From NCBI GenBank assembly GCA_025093985.1, contig JACAAK010000005.1, positions 1,736,001-1,800,000 on the forward strand: a DNA stretch of 64,000 nt, in the 5' to 3' direction. The notes under the pieces were generated by a model. It searched no databases. It worked only from the letters and a program-made list of their open reading frames with translations, and had not been told where the DNA came from. Shown here in pieces: positions 36,036 through 48,629 of the stretch; positions within the stretch are counted from its first letter, which is position 1, and each line of letters begins with the position of its first letter. The position numbers were made by a program, and so were the translations under genes. The DNA is from Calvatia gigantea (taxonomy: Eukaryota > Basidiomycota > Agaricomycetes > Agaricales > Lycoperdaceae).

Positions 36036-38643
36036 ATGGATGACTTTGACGACCTCTTGACGCCGTCAAGGCGCGGTTTTGAAGAAAATCCTTTTGCCAA
36101 TCCGTTCAGTAATGACAGACCACATTCTCCGGACCCATGGGCTTCACCGTTTGCCAATACTCAGCAGGACGACGCCTTCGGTTCCTCTGCACCACTAGAT
36201 CCATATGCCAACCCATACGAATCCTTAACGTCCTCCTCTCCTACGAAACATGACCACCAACATGACGAAGATGATCAAACTACGACAGCGGTCACGTCTC
36301 CTATCGTGACGAAGGATGGAGGAGTCACCTCTTAACGATCCCCTGGACTCTGCCGCACATGCAAACGAAGAGGATGAGGAACCACCAACCCGCCCGTCGC
36401 CCAGGCTTCAGAGAAAGCCTTGATTCCTCACAATCTAGCTTTGATGAAACCGCAACGATAAGACCTACAGAACCCGAGCTCTTCGATGGATTGCCGATAC
36501 CTTCATCCAAGAGTGCGCAACCCTCACCTCTCGCAAAAACAACACCACAGGCGACCACTGAGGAGCGCACCGAACCTGGTGATGAGCACAGGGGGGAAGA
36601 ATCTCCGAGAGATAGGTCGGGCTTTATATCGCATACCCCAGGCTACTTCGGCTTCGAGTCCGGGTACTGTAACGAAGACCTCAGAGTTCGTATCAACTCT
36701 TGATGGTGGGCTCGGTGGCGGGATTGGTATTGAGGGTTCTATGGCCGGATTGTCCCTCGGCTACGATGCATTCGCCTCTGGTAGTGGATCAGGTGGTTGG
36801 AGTGGCAACAACGCCTGGGGTGCAAGTAGTGAACCCCTCCCCTCGACGTCAACCGGATCGACGGCTGCTGAAGATTCCATTGGTGGGCAGAAAGGGGAGG
36901 ATGACGACAGTGACGATGATAAACCTATCAGTCAGACATTAAACAGGTTTCAAAATGAGGATCCTGAAAGAGCGGTGCGTCTGTTATGGTTTTCAACACT
37001 GGAGGGGTGGCTCACGATAAGTATCGGTTTACAGAAAGCTTTGAATGCGCGAAAGGATGGAAAATCTGGTATACAACCCCTGTTCGCCATCACAGTCGAT
37101 GACCCTCAAAAAATCGGGGACCCACTTCGTTCATTTACTATGTACACCGTTCATACGCGAGTATGTAGCTCCACTCTTTCCTTCCTCCACTTGGGGTGCT
37201 AAACCTGCCACGCGCACGCACATAGACAACATCCCCCATGTACCAGAAATCCTCCTTCTCCGTCCTTCGCCGTTATTCCGACTTCCTCTGGCTCTACGAA
37301 ACGCTCCAAAGCAACAACCCGGGCGTAGTCGTACCCCCGGTCCCCGAGAAAAACACATTCGGCCGCTTCGATGATACTTTTGTTCGGCAACGGAGATTAG
37401 GACTGGAGAAGTGTATACAAAAAATCGCTAACCACCCTGTCTTGGGAAAGGATTCTGATCTGAAGTTTTTCTTGGAAAGTGATACGTTTGCTTTGGACGT
37501 ATGTTCTAAGTTTAAGCTCATGTTTGTGGTAATGGTGTGTTGATCGTTGTGGTATAGATGAAGCATAGAAAGGCAGAATCGGCGCACGAGAAGGGTGGGC
37601 TGATTGCCTCCATTGGACAAACGCTTGCTGGGCCGCGGTTCCATGAAACTGACGAGGTGAGCTCATTAATTTTGTATCCATGACTGACATGTTTGTTTAA
37701 CGTAAGTCAGTGGTTCGACAGACAAAAGGGTTATCTGGACAGTCTCGAAGCCCAGCTAAAAGGTCTAGTCAAGGCGATTGAGATGGTCGCCAAACAGCGT
37801 GCAGGTTAGGTCTTCCTTAATAATCATGCTTCATTTCTAACCCGTCCCATTTAGAATTGGCTACCGTAACCGGCGAATTTGCGCAAACAATAAGCGACCT
37901 CGCATCTTCCGATGTCGGTACTCAGCTGTCGCAATCCCTCTCAGGGCTCGCAAATGTCGAGCGCAAAGCGCAAGAGCTACAGACCATTCAGTCAGATCAG
38001 GATATGATCACAATTCTGGCTACGTCCGACGAATATTCTCGTCTCATAAGCTCTGTCAGGGTAGGTGCTTAACCCCTGATATCGGAGCTAAACGAAGAGC
38101 TTATGTGCTGTGGAATAGCTCGCATTCAGCTCGAGAATCCGTATATACCATGAGTGGAAGAACTCTGAGAGCGACCTGCTAAGGATCAAGCGGAACCATG
38201 AGAAGAATAGGGCGCAGGGACAAACTCCGACGGACAGATTGAGTTATTCGTTGCAACAAGTCGCTGAGGTACGTCCTTCATATTCTTTTTCCAAGCATGG
38301 TGCTAGATGGATGACACGAACAATAAACAGGCCGAACGGAGAGCAGCAGAATCTAAACTCGAGTACGAACAAGTATCCAAACTCGTCAAACAAGAAGTCG
38401 CGCGGTTTGAGCAGGAGAGGATTGAAGATTTCAAAGACTCTTTGCATGCGTTTTTGGAGGGAATGATTACGCGACAGAAGGAAGTAAGTGTGGATTTACT
38501 TTAATTTTTACAATGGCATTTTTGATCGTAATTCTTTTTGCAAGTTGATCGCAAGTTGGGAAAATTACCAGGGAATTCTATTAAAGAGGGCCGATAACGC
38601 GTCTGGACCGACGCCCGTTCTTCAAGGATCGGCCGACGAGTAG
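36036..38643 (+). CDS. VPS5: retromer sorting nexin VPS5 (PX and BAR domains), with +1 frame breaks near the N-terminus
   Basis: SNX-BAR subunit of retromer, which recycles receptors from endosome to Golgi. The N-terminus is acidic and disordered (MDDFDDLLTPSRRGFEENPF). The PX domain spans about 37050-37530: LFAITVDDPQKIGDPLRSFT, MYTVHTRT, SSFSVLRRYSDFLWLYETLQ with the phosphoinositide-binding RRYSDF, and VVPPVPEKNTFGRFDDTFVR. The Vps5 BAR region follows to the stop at 38641-38643 (GPRFHETDEWFDRQKGYLDS, LEAQLKGLVKAIEMVAKQRA, ELATVTGEFAQTISDLASSD, IYHEWKNSESDLLRIKRNHE, DFKDSLHAFLEGMITRQKEL). In the disordered N-terminal region three +1 breaks occur at 36332-36333, 36420-36421 and 36662-36664. 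Removing one base from each homopolymer gives one smooth frame. PX and BAR exons are undamaged. Start: ATG 36036. Confidence 0.92.
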
Positions 38644-38919
38644 CATACTATGTAAAGAATCTTGATTGACTCATCTTACGAGCACGCGATCATCTGCCCA
38701 GTATATCTCCCAACATGATAACTTCACTTTCCTTCTTGGACCAAGCTTGCACTCGCAAATACCCATGTTGTAATTCGAGAATCGATGCGATCTCAAAGCA
38801 GTTCGAACAAAAGATTCGCATAAAAAACGCGCAAATAATATAATACATAATGCTTAGCTCATTTTTGTGAGCGAGAACGAAGACTTCCAAACTCCGAGAC
38901 AAAATCTTAATCTCTACTT

Positions 38920-40478
38920 CATTCCGGGAATGCGAGGGAACGAACGTCACGAATCCAGCTGGCCGCAGCATCAGGGAACTCCCAAACCATAATTCCGGCA
39001 TCTGAACCCAGCGATTAAATCCGTAAGTGAACTATCCTGGGGCCAAGTGGGAAATTGAGAACTCACTCCAGCCTTGATTCTTCGCCTGTTGCGCACACTG
39101 TGCCAAAGTCGAGGTGGAGATGAATCCATTACTTGCATCGCCAGGAGTGGCAGGCTTCCCGATCACAAGCTTCGAGAGTGGAATACCGCTTGCTGCAATT
39201 TGGAAGAGTGCAGATTGAGGCCATGTATTTGAGGATGTGGTGAGCAAACCAGCGCAAGTCGTGTATTCACTAGAGCCCTCTGAAGTAAGAGGATTAAGAG
39301 TTGGTTTGGGAGAGGAGAGGACCGTCAGGCTTACGGTTGTAGAACTGGTATAACATTTCCGTTAGATCATCTTGACGATGGTAGAAACCGCTACAGGCTT
39401 ACTTGGACGTTGTACCAGTCAATCAAATTTCCGACGTTTCTGTGGACCGTGAGATATGCACCTCCACCGAACTTCCCAGGAGAGAACCTTTGCTAATGTC
39501 AAAATGGGCCTCACTGCATGGTCATGAGGAACCGCACCATGGAGCAACCGCTAAGAAAGAATTAGTAGCTAAGCTTGACCATGGATCGCCGAGAGCAGAG
39601 ACTTACGGGCATGGGTCAAGATGAACGAGCTTTGAGGAAGTTGAACTCGAAGTTGCCTTGTAAAGTCAGTAAGCCATTGCTGGGCGTAGTGACGAGATTA
39701 AATAACAAAGTCGATCAAATTAGCACATCACTTACCTCAGCCCTTCCGTTCCCCGCGTTAATAGCGTTGAAGTCCTTCGGTCATATAACTTATTAATATC
39801 CCTCGGAATGAAGCAGGAGGATTCTTACCTCATAGTCGACGTCGACGCCGTCCAGGTTGAACTGCTTGACAAAAGCAGCCATAGTGTTTGCTGTAGCAAC
39901 GGGATCGGCGCCGGCAGAAGTGGGTGCGTCAGTGGCACCAAAGAGGGAGACAATGATTTTTATTCCAGCTGCTGCGTATTGTGATTTGACACTAGCACGT
40001 TCTGCGTCGGTGAGCCAAGTCCATTCCTCGGCCTATGAAAAGGTGTGGATAAGTTTAAGACCTCATTCAAGCTAAGAGTCCTGGCTTCTTACTTTGTCGA
40101 AAGGACCTTCCGTGAGGAGGAAGGAAAGAGCACTGCGGGGGGGTCAGCCGAACAATTCCGGTCTTGAGATTTTGGCAAGGCGACATACAAGACATTATAT
40201 CCCTAATAATTACCAGGTTAGCAATTGTTCTTGCCCCTGGTAACAATGGAAACTCTTACCTGAACCTGGCTAACTGGAGGAGGTCCTGTTTGTCCGGAAA
40301 CGAACTTGTCGCTGTAGATCACGAAATGGGGAGGACCAGGAACAGCCTTTGGAGCACGATTTTCCAAAAAGTGCCTTGCTGTCTCAGTGAGATTTTCGGC
40401 CCCGAGGGGCACTGCAGTCACCGAGAGGAAACTCGAGAGCCCAAAGAGAATTGCACCGATTCGCTCTAATCCGAGCAT
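38920..40478 (-). CDS. GH18 chitinase, copy 3
   Basis: Third GH18 paralogue. Start 40478 with signal peptide MLGLERIGAILFGLSSFLSV and propeptide NLTETARHFLENRA, near-identical in layout to copy 1. Blocks: GPPHFVIYSDKFVSGQTGPP, ALSFLLTEGPFDK, YAAAGIKIIVSLFGATDAPT, FNLDGVDVDYED with the full DxxDxDxE motif, LTDFTRQLRVQLPQSSFILT, APWFSPGKFGGGAYLTVHRN, LIDWYNVQFYNR, TTCAGLLTTSSNTWPQSALF, LVIGKPATPGDASNGFISTS, and the end DAGIMVWEFPDAAASWIRDV with the stop at 38920-38922. It is separated from copies 1 and 2 by about 6 kb carrying the unknown membrane protein and VPS5, and converges on VPS5 with 276 bp between stops. Confidence 0.88.
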
Positions 40479-42081
40479 AAGTGTTTAATGTTTTGCAGCG
40501 GTATCCTTGATAGTGAGGTGTTTTTGAGAACAAGGTTTGAGCCTTAAAAGGTTGGAAGCCGTTCTTTGAGCCCGATTAAATAGGTTTTCGCTGAGACTTC
40601 ATTGCCCAGTGCTTGAGAACATGAAGGCCTATTTGCGTCAAGGAGACGCTGCGAAGGACAGAGAAACCAAGTCGACCCATATGGTCCCTTCATGAAGTGA
40701 CCCCACCCCATGCCCAAAGCGTAGAGAATTTCGTCAGGTCAGCCTTTCTTCACCAACCCAACAAAAGCGCAACCCGGTGTGGAAGCATGAAACAGAAGTA
40801 TCAAACCCGACGGCGCATATGTTTTTTCGTTCCCCTGAGAACATTCACCCAGGTCCCACGAGTTTATTAAATAAAGAACGCAACTAACCGCCGTTGTGCA
40901 TATGGGACGACCGGCAGGCCATAAGTGAAGTATGATAGAAAGAGAGCAAAGATGCTCACACCCTCGAGCGGCTGCTTTAGCCGCGTTCCCATTGTATCAA
41001 GTTTTGAATTCTGGAACAATTTTCGGTGTGTTTAAACGTATGAGTCGCATGGTTGAGGTACAGATGACTCGAGACCAACGAACAGGGAAGGTGGTCAGCC
41101 GAACAAGGTTCGCGAACGCCATACTGAGCGACCACATCAGGAGGGAGTGAACCAAGATATGTGGGAGAGCGAGTGCGTAGGACTTCCAATGAGCATTTTC
41201 CTTCCATTGCTGGGAAGGTACAATAAACATTGCGGCAACACAAGAACACCCCAATAACCATTGAAATGCAGGTCAGCTTCAAGGCCCGGTTCGGACTTTC
41301 CGGGCCAGTTTCGATGACGCTACCTAGGAAACGGTCGCAAGCAAGCCACTTTATCAGTTAGGGCGGCGAGAGGCTTCCAAAACGCGAAGAAATCAAAATA
41401 GCCTTCATGCTCCACACCCTCATGGAGGAGGACGGTCCGCAAACCCGGAGAAAAAGAAACTCAAAAGACCACCGTGAGCACAGGTCTGATTCAGTTTCCT
41501 GTTCCAGTTCCTTGTGGCGAAGAGACGAATCGACCTTGTGCGAAAACCAGAGACAAAGTACACACAAGGTCTTAGAGAACCTCGTGGCCCTATTTTTAGT
41601 CCTGCCAGCCACGTGTTCAGCGCTCCAATGCAATGAGTGTATCCCCGAAATAGGCAAGAAAGCTCGGGTGTTTTTTTAAAAACCTTACTCTCATTTTTCC
41701 CTCCCCAACCCAGCAATTTGCCCATCGAGGGGCCTCCATCGTAAGGGGTGCAGCACTGGTCCTAGTACTTTTCTTGGTAGAGTACGCCAAAGTGAACTCA
41801 AAAGGACGAGTAGTTAGAGTGGGATAGCCTCTGACGGACCCTTCGTAGGGTTTAAACCGCTGTGCGCCCCGACCCTCCTCCTAACTCGTATTATCTAGAC
41901 TAGAGATAGGGTATATCTTCGGAGAAGTTCTGGAACAACCAGTGGCGACCGACAGTCTGCCTGGGAATGGCGACTCGGCTAGGCGCTGAGCGCTTGGACT
42001 CTTGCCTCTTGCGCTCTTGCTCAGGAAAAGTTTATTGAAAGCCCCCGAGCTGCGCGATTGATGATGAGGTTATTTTTGTCT
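40479..42081. other. gene-poor region upstream of chitinase copy 3
   Basis: About 1.6 kb of promoter and spacer. Open frames on both strands are short and lack domains. It borders the repeat-rich region to the right. Confidence 0.45.
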
Positions 42082-42951
42082 CAGGTGTACCGTCGCCGAG
42101 AGGGACATGGTCTACTTTTTGATGAGCACCTGCCATATTCTGAGATGAACCCGGGGTCCTGGGACTCCGTAACAGACTGTTGATCATACCGACCTCGTTG
42201 TTTCCCCGTCAAAATCTAATATATATTATAATGAAGATATTATTTCACAGGTATTCAACCCAGTACACCTGGACTTTTGTACGATAGCTGAAATATCCCA
42301 TGGTGTAATTACCCAATTACACGGGGAGATACACACCCAAATTGCACTCTAAGGCGAGATGTTCCACTCTCATTTTCACACTTTCATTTACAGATGTTTT
42401 ACCATATTTACATAATTTAACGCCCTGGTTCCGCGATAATCTGTTGGAAATACTTGTTATACTCAGGTCAAGCTCGAAATTTGTGGTACCTAGTCTACTT
42501 CACGTATATTTGCAGTGTTTCAAGGTGGGGCAAGCAGGGCTTGATAAATTTTCACACGGTGCTATTTTGATCTATTTGATGCATTGATGGGTAATATTTT
42601 GAACTAAGTTTTCGGCACTCAGAATAAGTTGTAACCTCGAACGGACGTCTAGAGACATGTATAATGGGTCACGAATAGATAATTCGAGCTAAACGATGTT
42701 GATTTCTTTATTTTGAGAGCCCAAGTTTTGCAGTGGGTGGGCTGCGAATGCTCTCTGCCCCCCTTTGCCGGGCGATACGTTGCAGGAAATACCGCTAGCG
42801 GGCAGCTGTGGAGGTTACTTACCCACGGTCTTTTTTACATTTTAGACTCGCCAGTGTGACCCGCGCCAGGCCACATGACATCCTACCAAGACCCCATTAG
42901 CATTTCACGGATGAAAAACAGACCATGTCCCTCTCGCCGACGGTACAGGTG
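42082..42951. repeat. 870-bp inverted-repeat element (possible non-autonomous DNA transposon)
   Basis: Two 32-bp arms, 42082-42113 and 42920-42951, are inverted copies with about three mismatches; both contain a GTACCGTCG-type block and the shared core CGAGAGGGACATGGTCT. The space between is AT-rich and non-coding. The layout resembles a MITE or a decayed transposon. I could not identify a clear target-site duplication, so the true ends may be slightly different. Confidence 0.55.
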
Positions 42952-43526
42952 ATCAAGTTGCACTAGCTACCGCGGTCACTCCAGATAATCAGCATTGGGT
43001 GTGAGTGGTGCGTGCCTAGAATTACATATGGAACCTCAATGGGTTCATCTGTATTCTGAGGCAGGAGGAATTCCCGCCATGCCAGCCAAAAAGAGGACCA
43101 TGTAATAAATTGGTGAGAGTGACGAACTGAGGTATTCCATGAGAACGCAACGCGGGAACGCTAAGTGTACAGACCGTGTAGTGTGGAATCACAATGGCGA
43201 AGCCAGCTGGGAACGGACACAATCCTTTCAAACCATGGAATTCCATAGTTTCTTTCCACAACGAGCCATATTTTTGAGTACTTCATCACGCACTCTCGGC
43301 CCGTTTTCCATTCCGCCATCTTCAACTCCGGGTCTCTAAGGTTTTGGAAAAGTCAGATATTACGGGGGAGACCTTTTGCGACACGGTTTTCGGTCACTTC
43401 GAGTGAACCCAGCTTTGTGTGGGGAGCTTAAGGCTCCAGCCCTTGACGTTTAACATTCAATCCCAATCTACACCACTGGTCCTCACCCCGCTCTAGCCGC
43501 AGCAACTTCATAGCTTGGATTTGGAT
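42952..43526. other. spacer left of the copia element
   Basis: About 575 bp with no convincing coding frame. Short frames at 43022-43339 are not supported by composition. Confidence 0.4.
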
Positions 43527-43531
43527 GTATG

Positions 43532-43802
43532 TGTTGGAATATAGGTAGACTTCCGTTATCTTTTTCTTACAGTAGATAATCACTTCGCTATCACGTGACA
43601 TCACACTCATTCGCTGGCCTCATACCTTGCACACCCTCAGTCTCGTTCCACGTCGACTGAGGGTAAGCAAACCATCGTTCTCCATTGTACACACTAGCTA
43701 ACTCATTCCGTAGTCTATCCTAGGTAATTACACAATCTAATGCAGTCTCGTTCCACGTCGACTGAGGTCTATCCTAGCCCTGCGCGTCATATCTTTCCTT
43801 TA
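43532..43802 (+). repeat. left LTR
   Basis: 271 bp beginning TGTTGGAATATAGG and ending CTTTCCTTTA; identical by eye to the right LTR over its full length. A 25-bp block is present twice within the LTR, at 43638-43662 and 43743-43767; its first copy can form a hairpin with a CTCAGTC/GACTGAG stem. Confidence 0.93.
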
Positions 43803-46800
43803 GGTTATGGACCCCGGTGTCGCGACCTATTGAACCCGCTCATTCGTTTATACCCTCCGACGTTATCCTATTCTTTTCCCGCCGTTTTCGTTACCCCTGC
43901 TATACTAGCACCTTCGAGCCGAGCAACCTCTCTTAGACCCACGTTATGTCCCAAGCTAGCCAGGCATCCAAGGTAGACTCTGATGGTCGCCAAGGATCCG
44001 CCGGTGGTAGACTTTCGTCGCCATTCGGACAACCTGAATCCGCAGACTTAGGTCGCGAGAGTCAGACCGGACAGTCCAATACCAGGACTATGTCGGCGGC
44101 TTCGGCAGGCGTTTCGGTCAAGCACGAGGAGCCGAGCACACCACCTAGGGGGAAGGCACCGTCGAAACCCAACAAAGTCCATTGGACTCTTAATGTAGCT
44201 CACATCGAGCCTAGTCGTTATCAATACATGATGAACCTCCCCGTTAAACTTAATGTGTCGAACTACAAGATATGGGTCCAGCAGATGCGGACTCAATTCC
44301 GAATCTTTGACGTTTACGACTACTGTACCGGTTCTGTTCAGGGTGACACCAACAACGCAGAACACGGTGAGAGATGGGCTCGCACAAACGCTATTGTCTG
44401 CGCCATACTCTCAGCCAACATGGTGGAGGATATCCAGATACAATTGGGTTATCACGAAATCGCTGCCGATATGTGGGGGGAAGCTCAATCTATATTCGCG
44501 GGACAGTCTATGATGGATTGGACTCTGCTCCTGAGCACCCTTATCACAACGAAATACGTCGACGGCGAGGATGTTATCACACACATCACTACGATGAAGA
44601 CACTACGTCGAGACATTGCGGCTATTAAACGCGACATCGGAGACGATTTTTTCGCCTGTATCCTGCGCCTATCTATGCCACCCAACTGGAGCTACGTATT
44701 CGCTGGCCTACCTGAAAACTACACAGCCACTGAAATCGAACGTCGTATTCGCGAAGAGGATGGTGTTCGAAAGAATCACCAGGCTACTGCCGCTCTCGCA
44801 TACCGCTCTATGGCCAGGAACAACAACAACAATAATCGGCGAAATCAGACTCAGCAACCTGGTCAACCCTTCTGCACGAACTGCAAGATTTCGGGTCATG
44901 ACTGGAAGGACTGTTGGTCGAAAGGGGGTGGGGCTGAAGGTCAAGGACCTCGCCAGAGGAAGAAGAAGAATAAGGGGAAACAAGGAGGGAACTCACGTCA
45001 CAGAGCTAATCAAGCTCAAGCTGATGAAACTATGGACGACAATCGATCTACGGCTAGTGGGGGGAACTCTCTTGCTGGGGACTCAGCCTATATGGCTACC
45101 ACCAGCTCACAGCCGAAATCGGACACTTGGATTCTCGACAGCGGTGCGACGGCACACATATGTAACCAACGATTGGCATTCACAACATTCACACCTCGCA
45201 ACGATATTATTGGAGGTATCAATGCCGACGGCCCTCAGCTACATTCCACAGGTGTGGGGAACATTGAGCTCCTCGTCACCGTGAAAGGCCGCCCTGCTCG
45301 CGTCGTCACTCTCCTCGATGTCAAATACTGTCCCAATGCTCGCGACAACCTCATTTCTGAGAGCCGAATGGATCGAAAAGGCCTCGAAATTCGAAAGAAG
45401 GGGGGATTGGTCCAAATTAACAAGAAGGCCGAAATCGTTATGGAAGGACATCTCCAACGAAATGGCCTCTACCACCTCACCTGCTCTTATCCCCTGGAGA
45501 CTTCACCTCCATCTTCGCTAGCCTTCGCTGCTATCTCCTCTGACATATCGTCACTGGATCTCTGGCATCGCCGACTTGGGCACCTCAATGAGGAATACCT
45601 CCGACACCTAGCTAAGCATCAGATGGTCTCCGGGCTTGATCTCAAGACCTCGGATCGACTCAATGCATGTGCAGGGTGTGCCCTCGGCAAGCATCCACAA
45701 GCTCCCTTCCCTCAGCAAGCTTCGCGATGAGCGAAACGACCCCTTGAGCGCCTTCATGCTGATCTCCAAGGCCCTTTCTCCACTTCTATTGAAGGGTACC
45801 ACCATGTCCTCATTGTCGTTGACGACTTTTCGAGGATGGGCTGGAAGATCTTTCTTAAGCAGAAGAGCGATGCTCGACAACACCTCCGAGACCTCATCAC
45901 CTCTCTCGAGAACCGAATTGGCAACAAAGTGGTCTATTTTCGATCAGACCGCGGTGGCGAATTTACAGGACATGCACTCAAGTCATACTTCAAGGACAAG
46001 GGTATCACCCACGAGATGTCAGCTCCACACACTCCTCAACAAAACGGTGTAGCCGAATGATTCAATCGTACTACTCATGAGCATGCCCTCGCCATGTTGA
46101 AGGAGGCTGGTATGGCTGATGGCTTTTGGCCTGAAGCTCACCAGTATGCTAGCGATGCTCGTAATCGCAGTCCAACCAAGACACTCAACCACATCACTCC
46201 TTACCAGGCATTCTTCAACGAGAAGCCCAGTGTCTCTGCCTTCTGAATTTTCGGATCACGCTGCCATGTTCGCACACCACATGAACTTCGACGAGGAAAG
46301 CTTGATGCCCACTCTATTGAAGGGGTATTCTGTGGCTTCGATCCTGCCTCCACTTCGTGGAAGATATGGATCCCTTCGAAGAGGTCATTTCAGGTATCTC
46401 GGGACGTCATCGTCTATGAGACAGTGAACCACCCAGGTATTGATACATCTATGCCTCCTGTCACAAGTGAGGGGGTGAACATCGACGATCCCACTCATTC
46501 TCGGAGTCATCCTAACTCCATCCCTATACCTGAGGAGACTGGTTCGCCTCTCCCTCGTTCATCTCCTATACCTTCCGATCCTCCATTCACCACTCCTCCA
46601 TCCATTTCTGATCCTCACCCAGCTCCTTCGACTGCTAATCCCAATCCTATTCCTTCCTCCATTCCTAATCCATCTGAGCCTCAATGAACTACCCGAATCT
46701 CTCGACCATCATGGATCAAACAAGCCAACGAGGAACAAGCAGTTAAGGAATTTGAAGCCAAGAAACAGTGTCAGAAAATACGTGAAGCTCGAGCTAATCG

Positions 46801-48391
46801 TCTCAACAATCCAACCTCCAAATACCAACTACCTCCTACAATTCCTGAGCACGAAGCTGTCGAGCACACTCCTGAAGGCGACCTCGCTCACATTGCCTAC
46901 CTAGCTGCCTATGGCCCAGTCATCCCTCAGAGCTTTGAGGAGGCTATCACTGGACCTGATGCCGACAACTGGTGGAAAGCTATGAGGGAAGAGATATCTC
47001 TTCACTCTACTCGAGGAACCTGGAGAGCTGAGAAGATGCCGAAGGAGAGGACTGCTGTTGGTTGTTGATGGACCTACGCAATCAAGTTCGGACCTGAAGG
47101 AGAAGTACTCCGATACAAGGCTCGTCTCGTCGCCCAAGGTTTCAATCAGATCCCTGGTCTCGAATATGATGATACCTTCTCTCCAACCACTCGTCTGGAG
47201 TCAATCAAGCTCATCCTTCACCTATCCGCTACCCTTGGTTGGGAACGTGCTCAAGATGATGTCACTGGTGCTTTCTTACACAGCAACCTCGACTGTATCA
47301 TCTACATGAAGCAACCACCTGGCTTTGAAGATGGTACCAACAGGGCGCTACTACTCATCCGAAGTCTGTATGGACTCAAACAAGCTGCCCGTCTCTGGTA
47401 CAAGTACATGGTTGAGCGTCTTACATCTATCCACTTCAAACAGCTCCACACCGATAATGCGGTATTCTATCACAAGCTGGAGTCTGGTACTACCATCATC
47501 GCCATCCATGTCGACAACATGTTCAGTACTTCATGCTCACAGGATGAACTCAAGCATGTTCACTCCCAACTTCACAAGCTCTTCGACATGAAGGAGGAGG
47601 ATCCGAATTGGCTCATGGGATTTCTTCTCATTGAGGACCGTCTAGCTCAAACCATTTCCATCTCTCATTGCCAGTACATCGATACCACTCTCAAGCGATT
47701 TCATATGCAGAACTGCCATCCTACATCGCTCCCACTCGATCCTGGCTGTAAACTCTCTAAGGCTGATGGACTTCAGACCAAGGAAGAGAAACAGCAAATG
47801 GCCAAGACTCCCTATCGTGAACTTGTAGGAGCTCTCACCTGGATATCACTCATCTCTTGCCCAGACATCGGATTTGCTGCTTGCTTCCTTGCTCAATTCA
47901 ACTCCAACCCTGGACCAAAGCACTGGAAGGCTGCCCAGCATGTACTCCAATACCTCGCTGGTACTCATGATATTGTCCAAGTCTTGGGAGGAAAATCCAA
48001 GGATAATCGTCACCTGACCCTTACTGGCTATTCTGATGCATCTGGAGCTGAGGACCCTGACGATCGTCGAGCTGTCACTGGTTGTGTCTTTCAGATGGGT
48101 GATAAATCTATTATCACTGTCAGTAAGAAACAGCCTACAGTTGGGGACTCATCAACTGAGAGGGAATACATGGCTGGAGCTTACACTGTCAAGTATGGAT
48201 TATGGTTGGTTCAACTTCTAGCTGAACTGGAGATGCCCGTTTCACTTCCCATCACTGTCTATATGGATTGCACCAGCAGTATCGATCTCACCAAGGACTC
48301 TCGTTTTCATGGAAGGACCAAGCACATAGACATCAAACATCATTTTATTCGTGAACGTGTTTCTGATGGGACCTTTACTATCTGTTATTTA

Positions 48392-48603
48392 CAGTAAGGG
48401 ACAAAACCGTTCCAATGTTTTGAACTTCTCAGAAGATCAGCTCATATCTCAAGGACTACTGTGGCTGTGCACTTCCTAATTTAATTGTAGATAGTCCAGT
48501 ATCTTATCTAATCATATGCAAAGTATGATTATGTAATCCTTTGTTTTAGGGGAGTTATTAATTAATTAATATTTTAAGTGCATTGGAACAGTTTTGTCCC
48601 TCT
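48392..48603 (+). repeat. left inverted arm of the Tc1 element
   Basis: About 212 bp. Both its outer and its inner end carry a 21-bp motif (AGGGACAAAACYGTTCCAATG) in opposite orientation, so the arm on its own looks like a small inverted-repeat unit. AT-rich core with a repeated TTAA block. Confidence 0.85.
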
Positions 48604-48629
48604 TGAAATTTATATACAAAATGGGTATT

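Noticed and set aside
43803..43830. Primer-binding site directly after the left LTR
   Set aside because: The sequence after the LTR does not show a clear complement to a tRNA 3' end that I can identify, so no feature was called.
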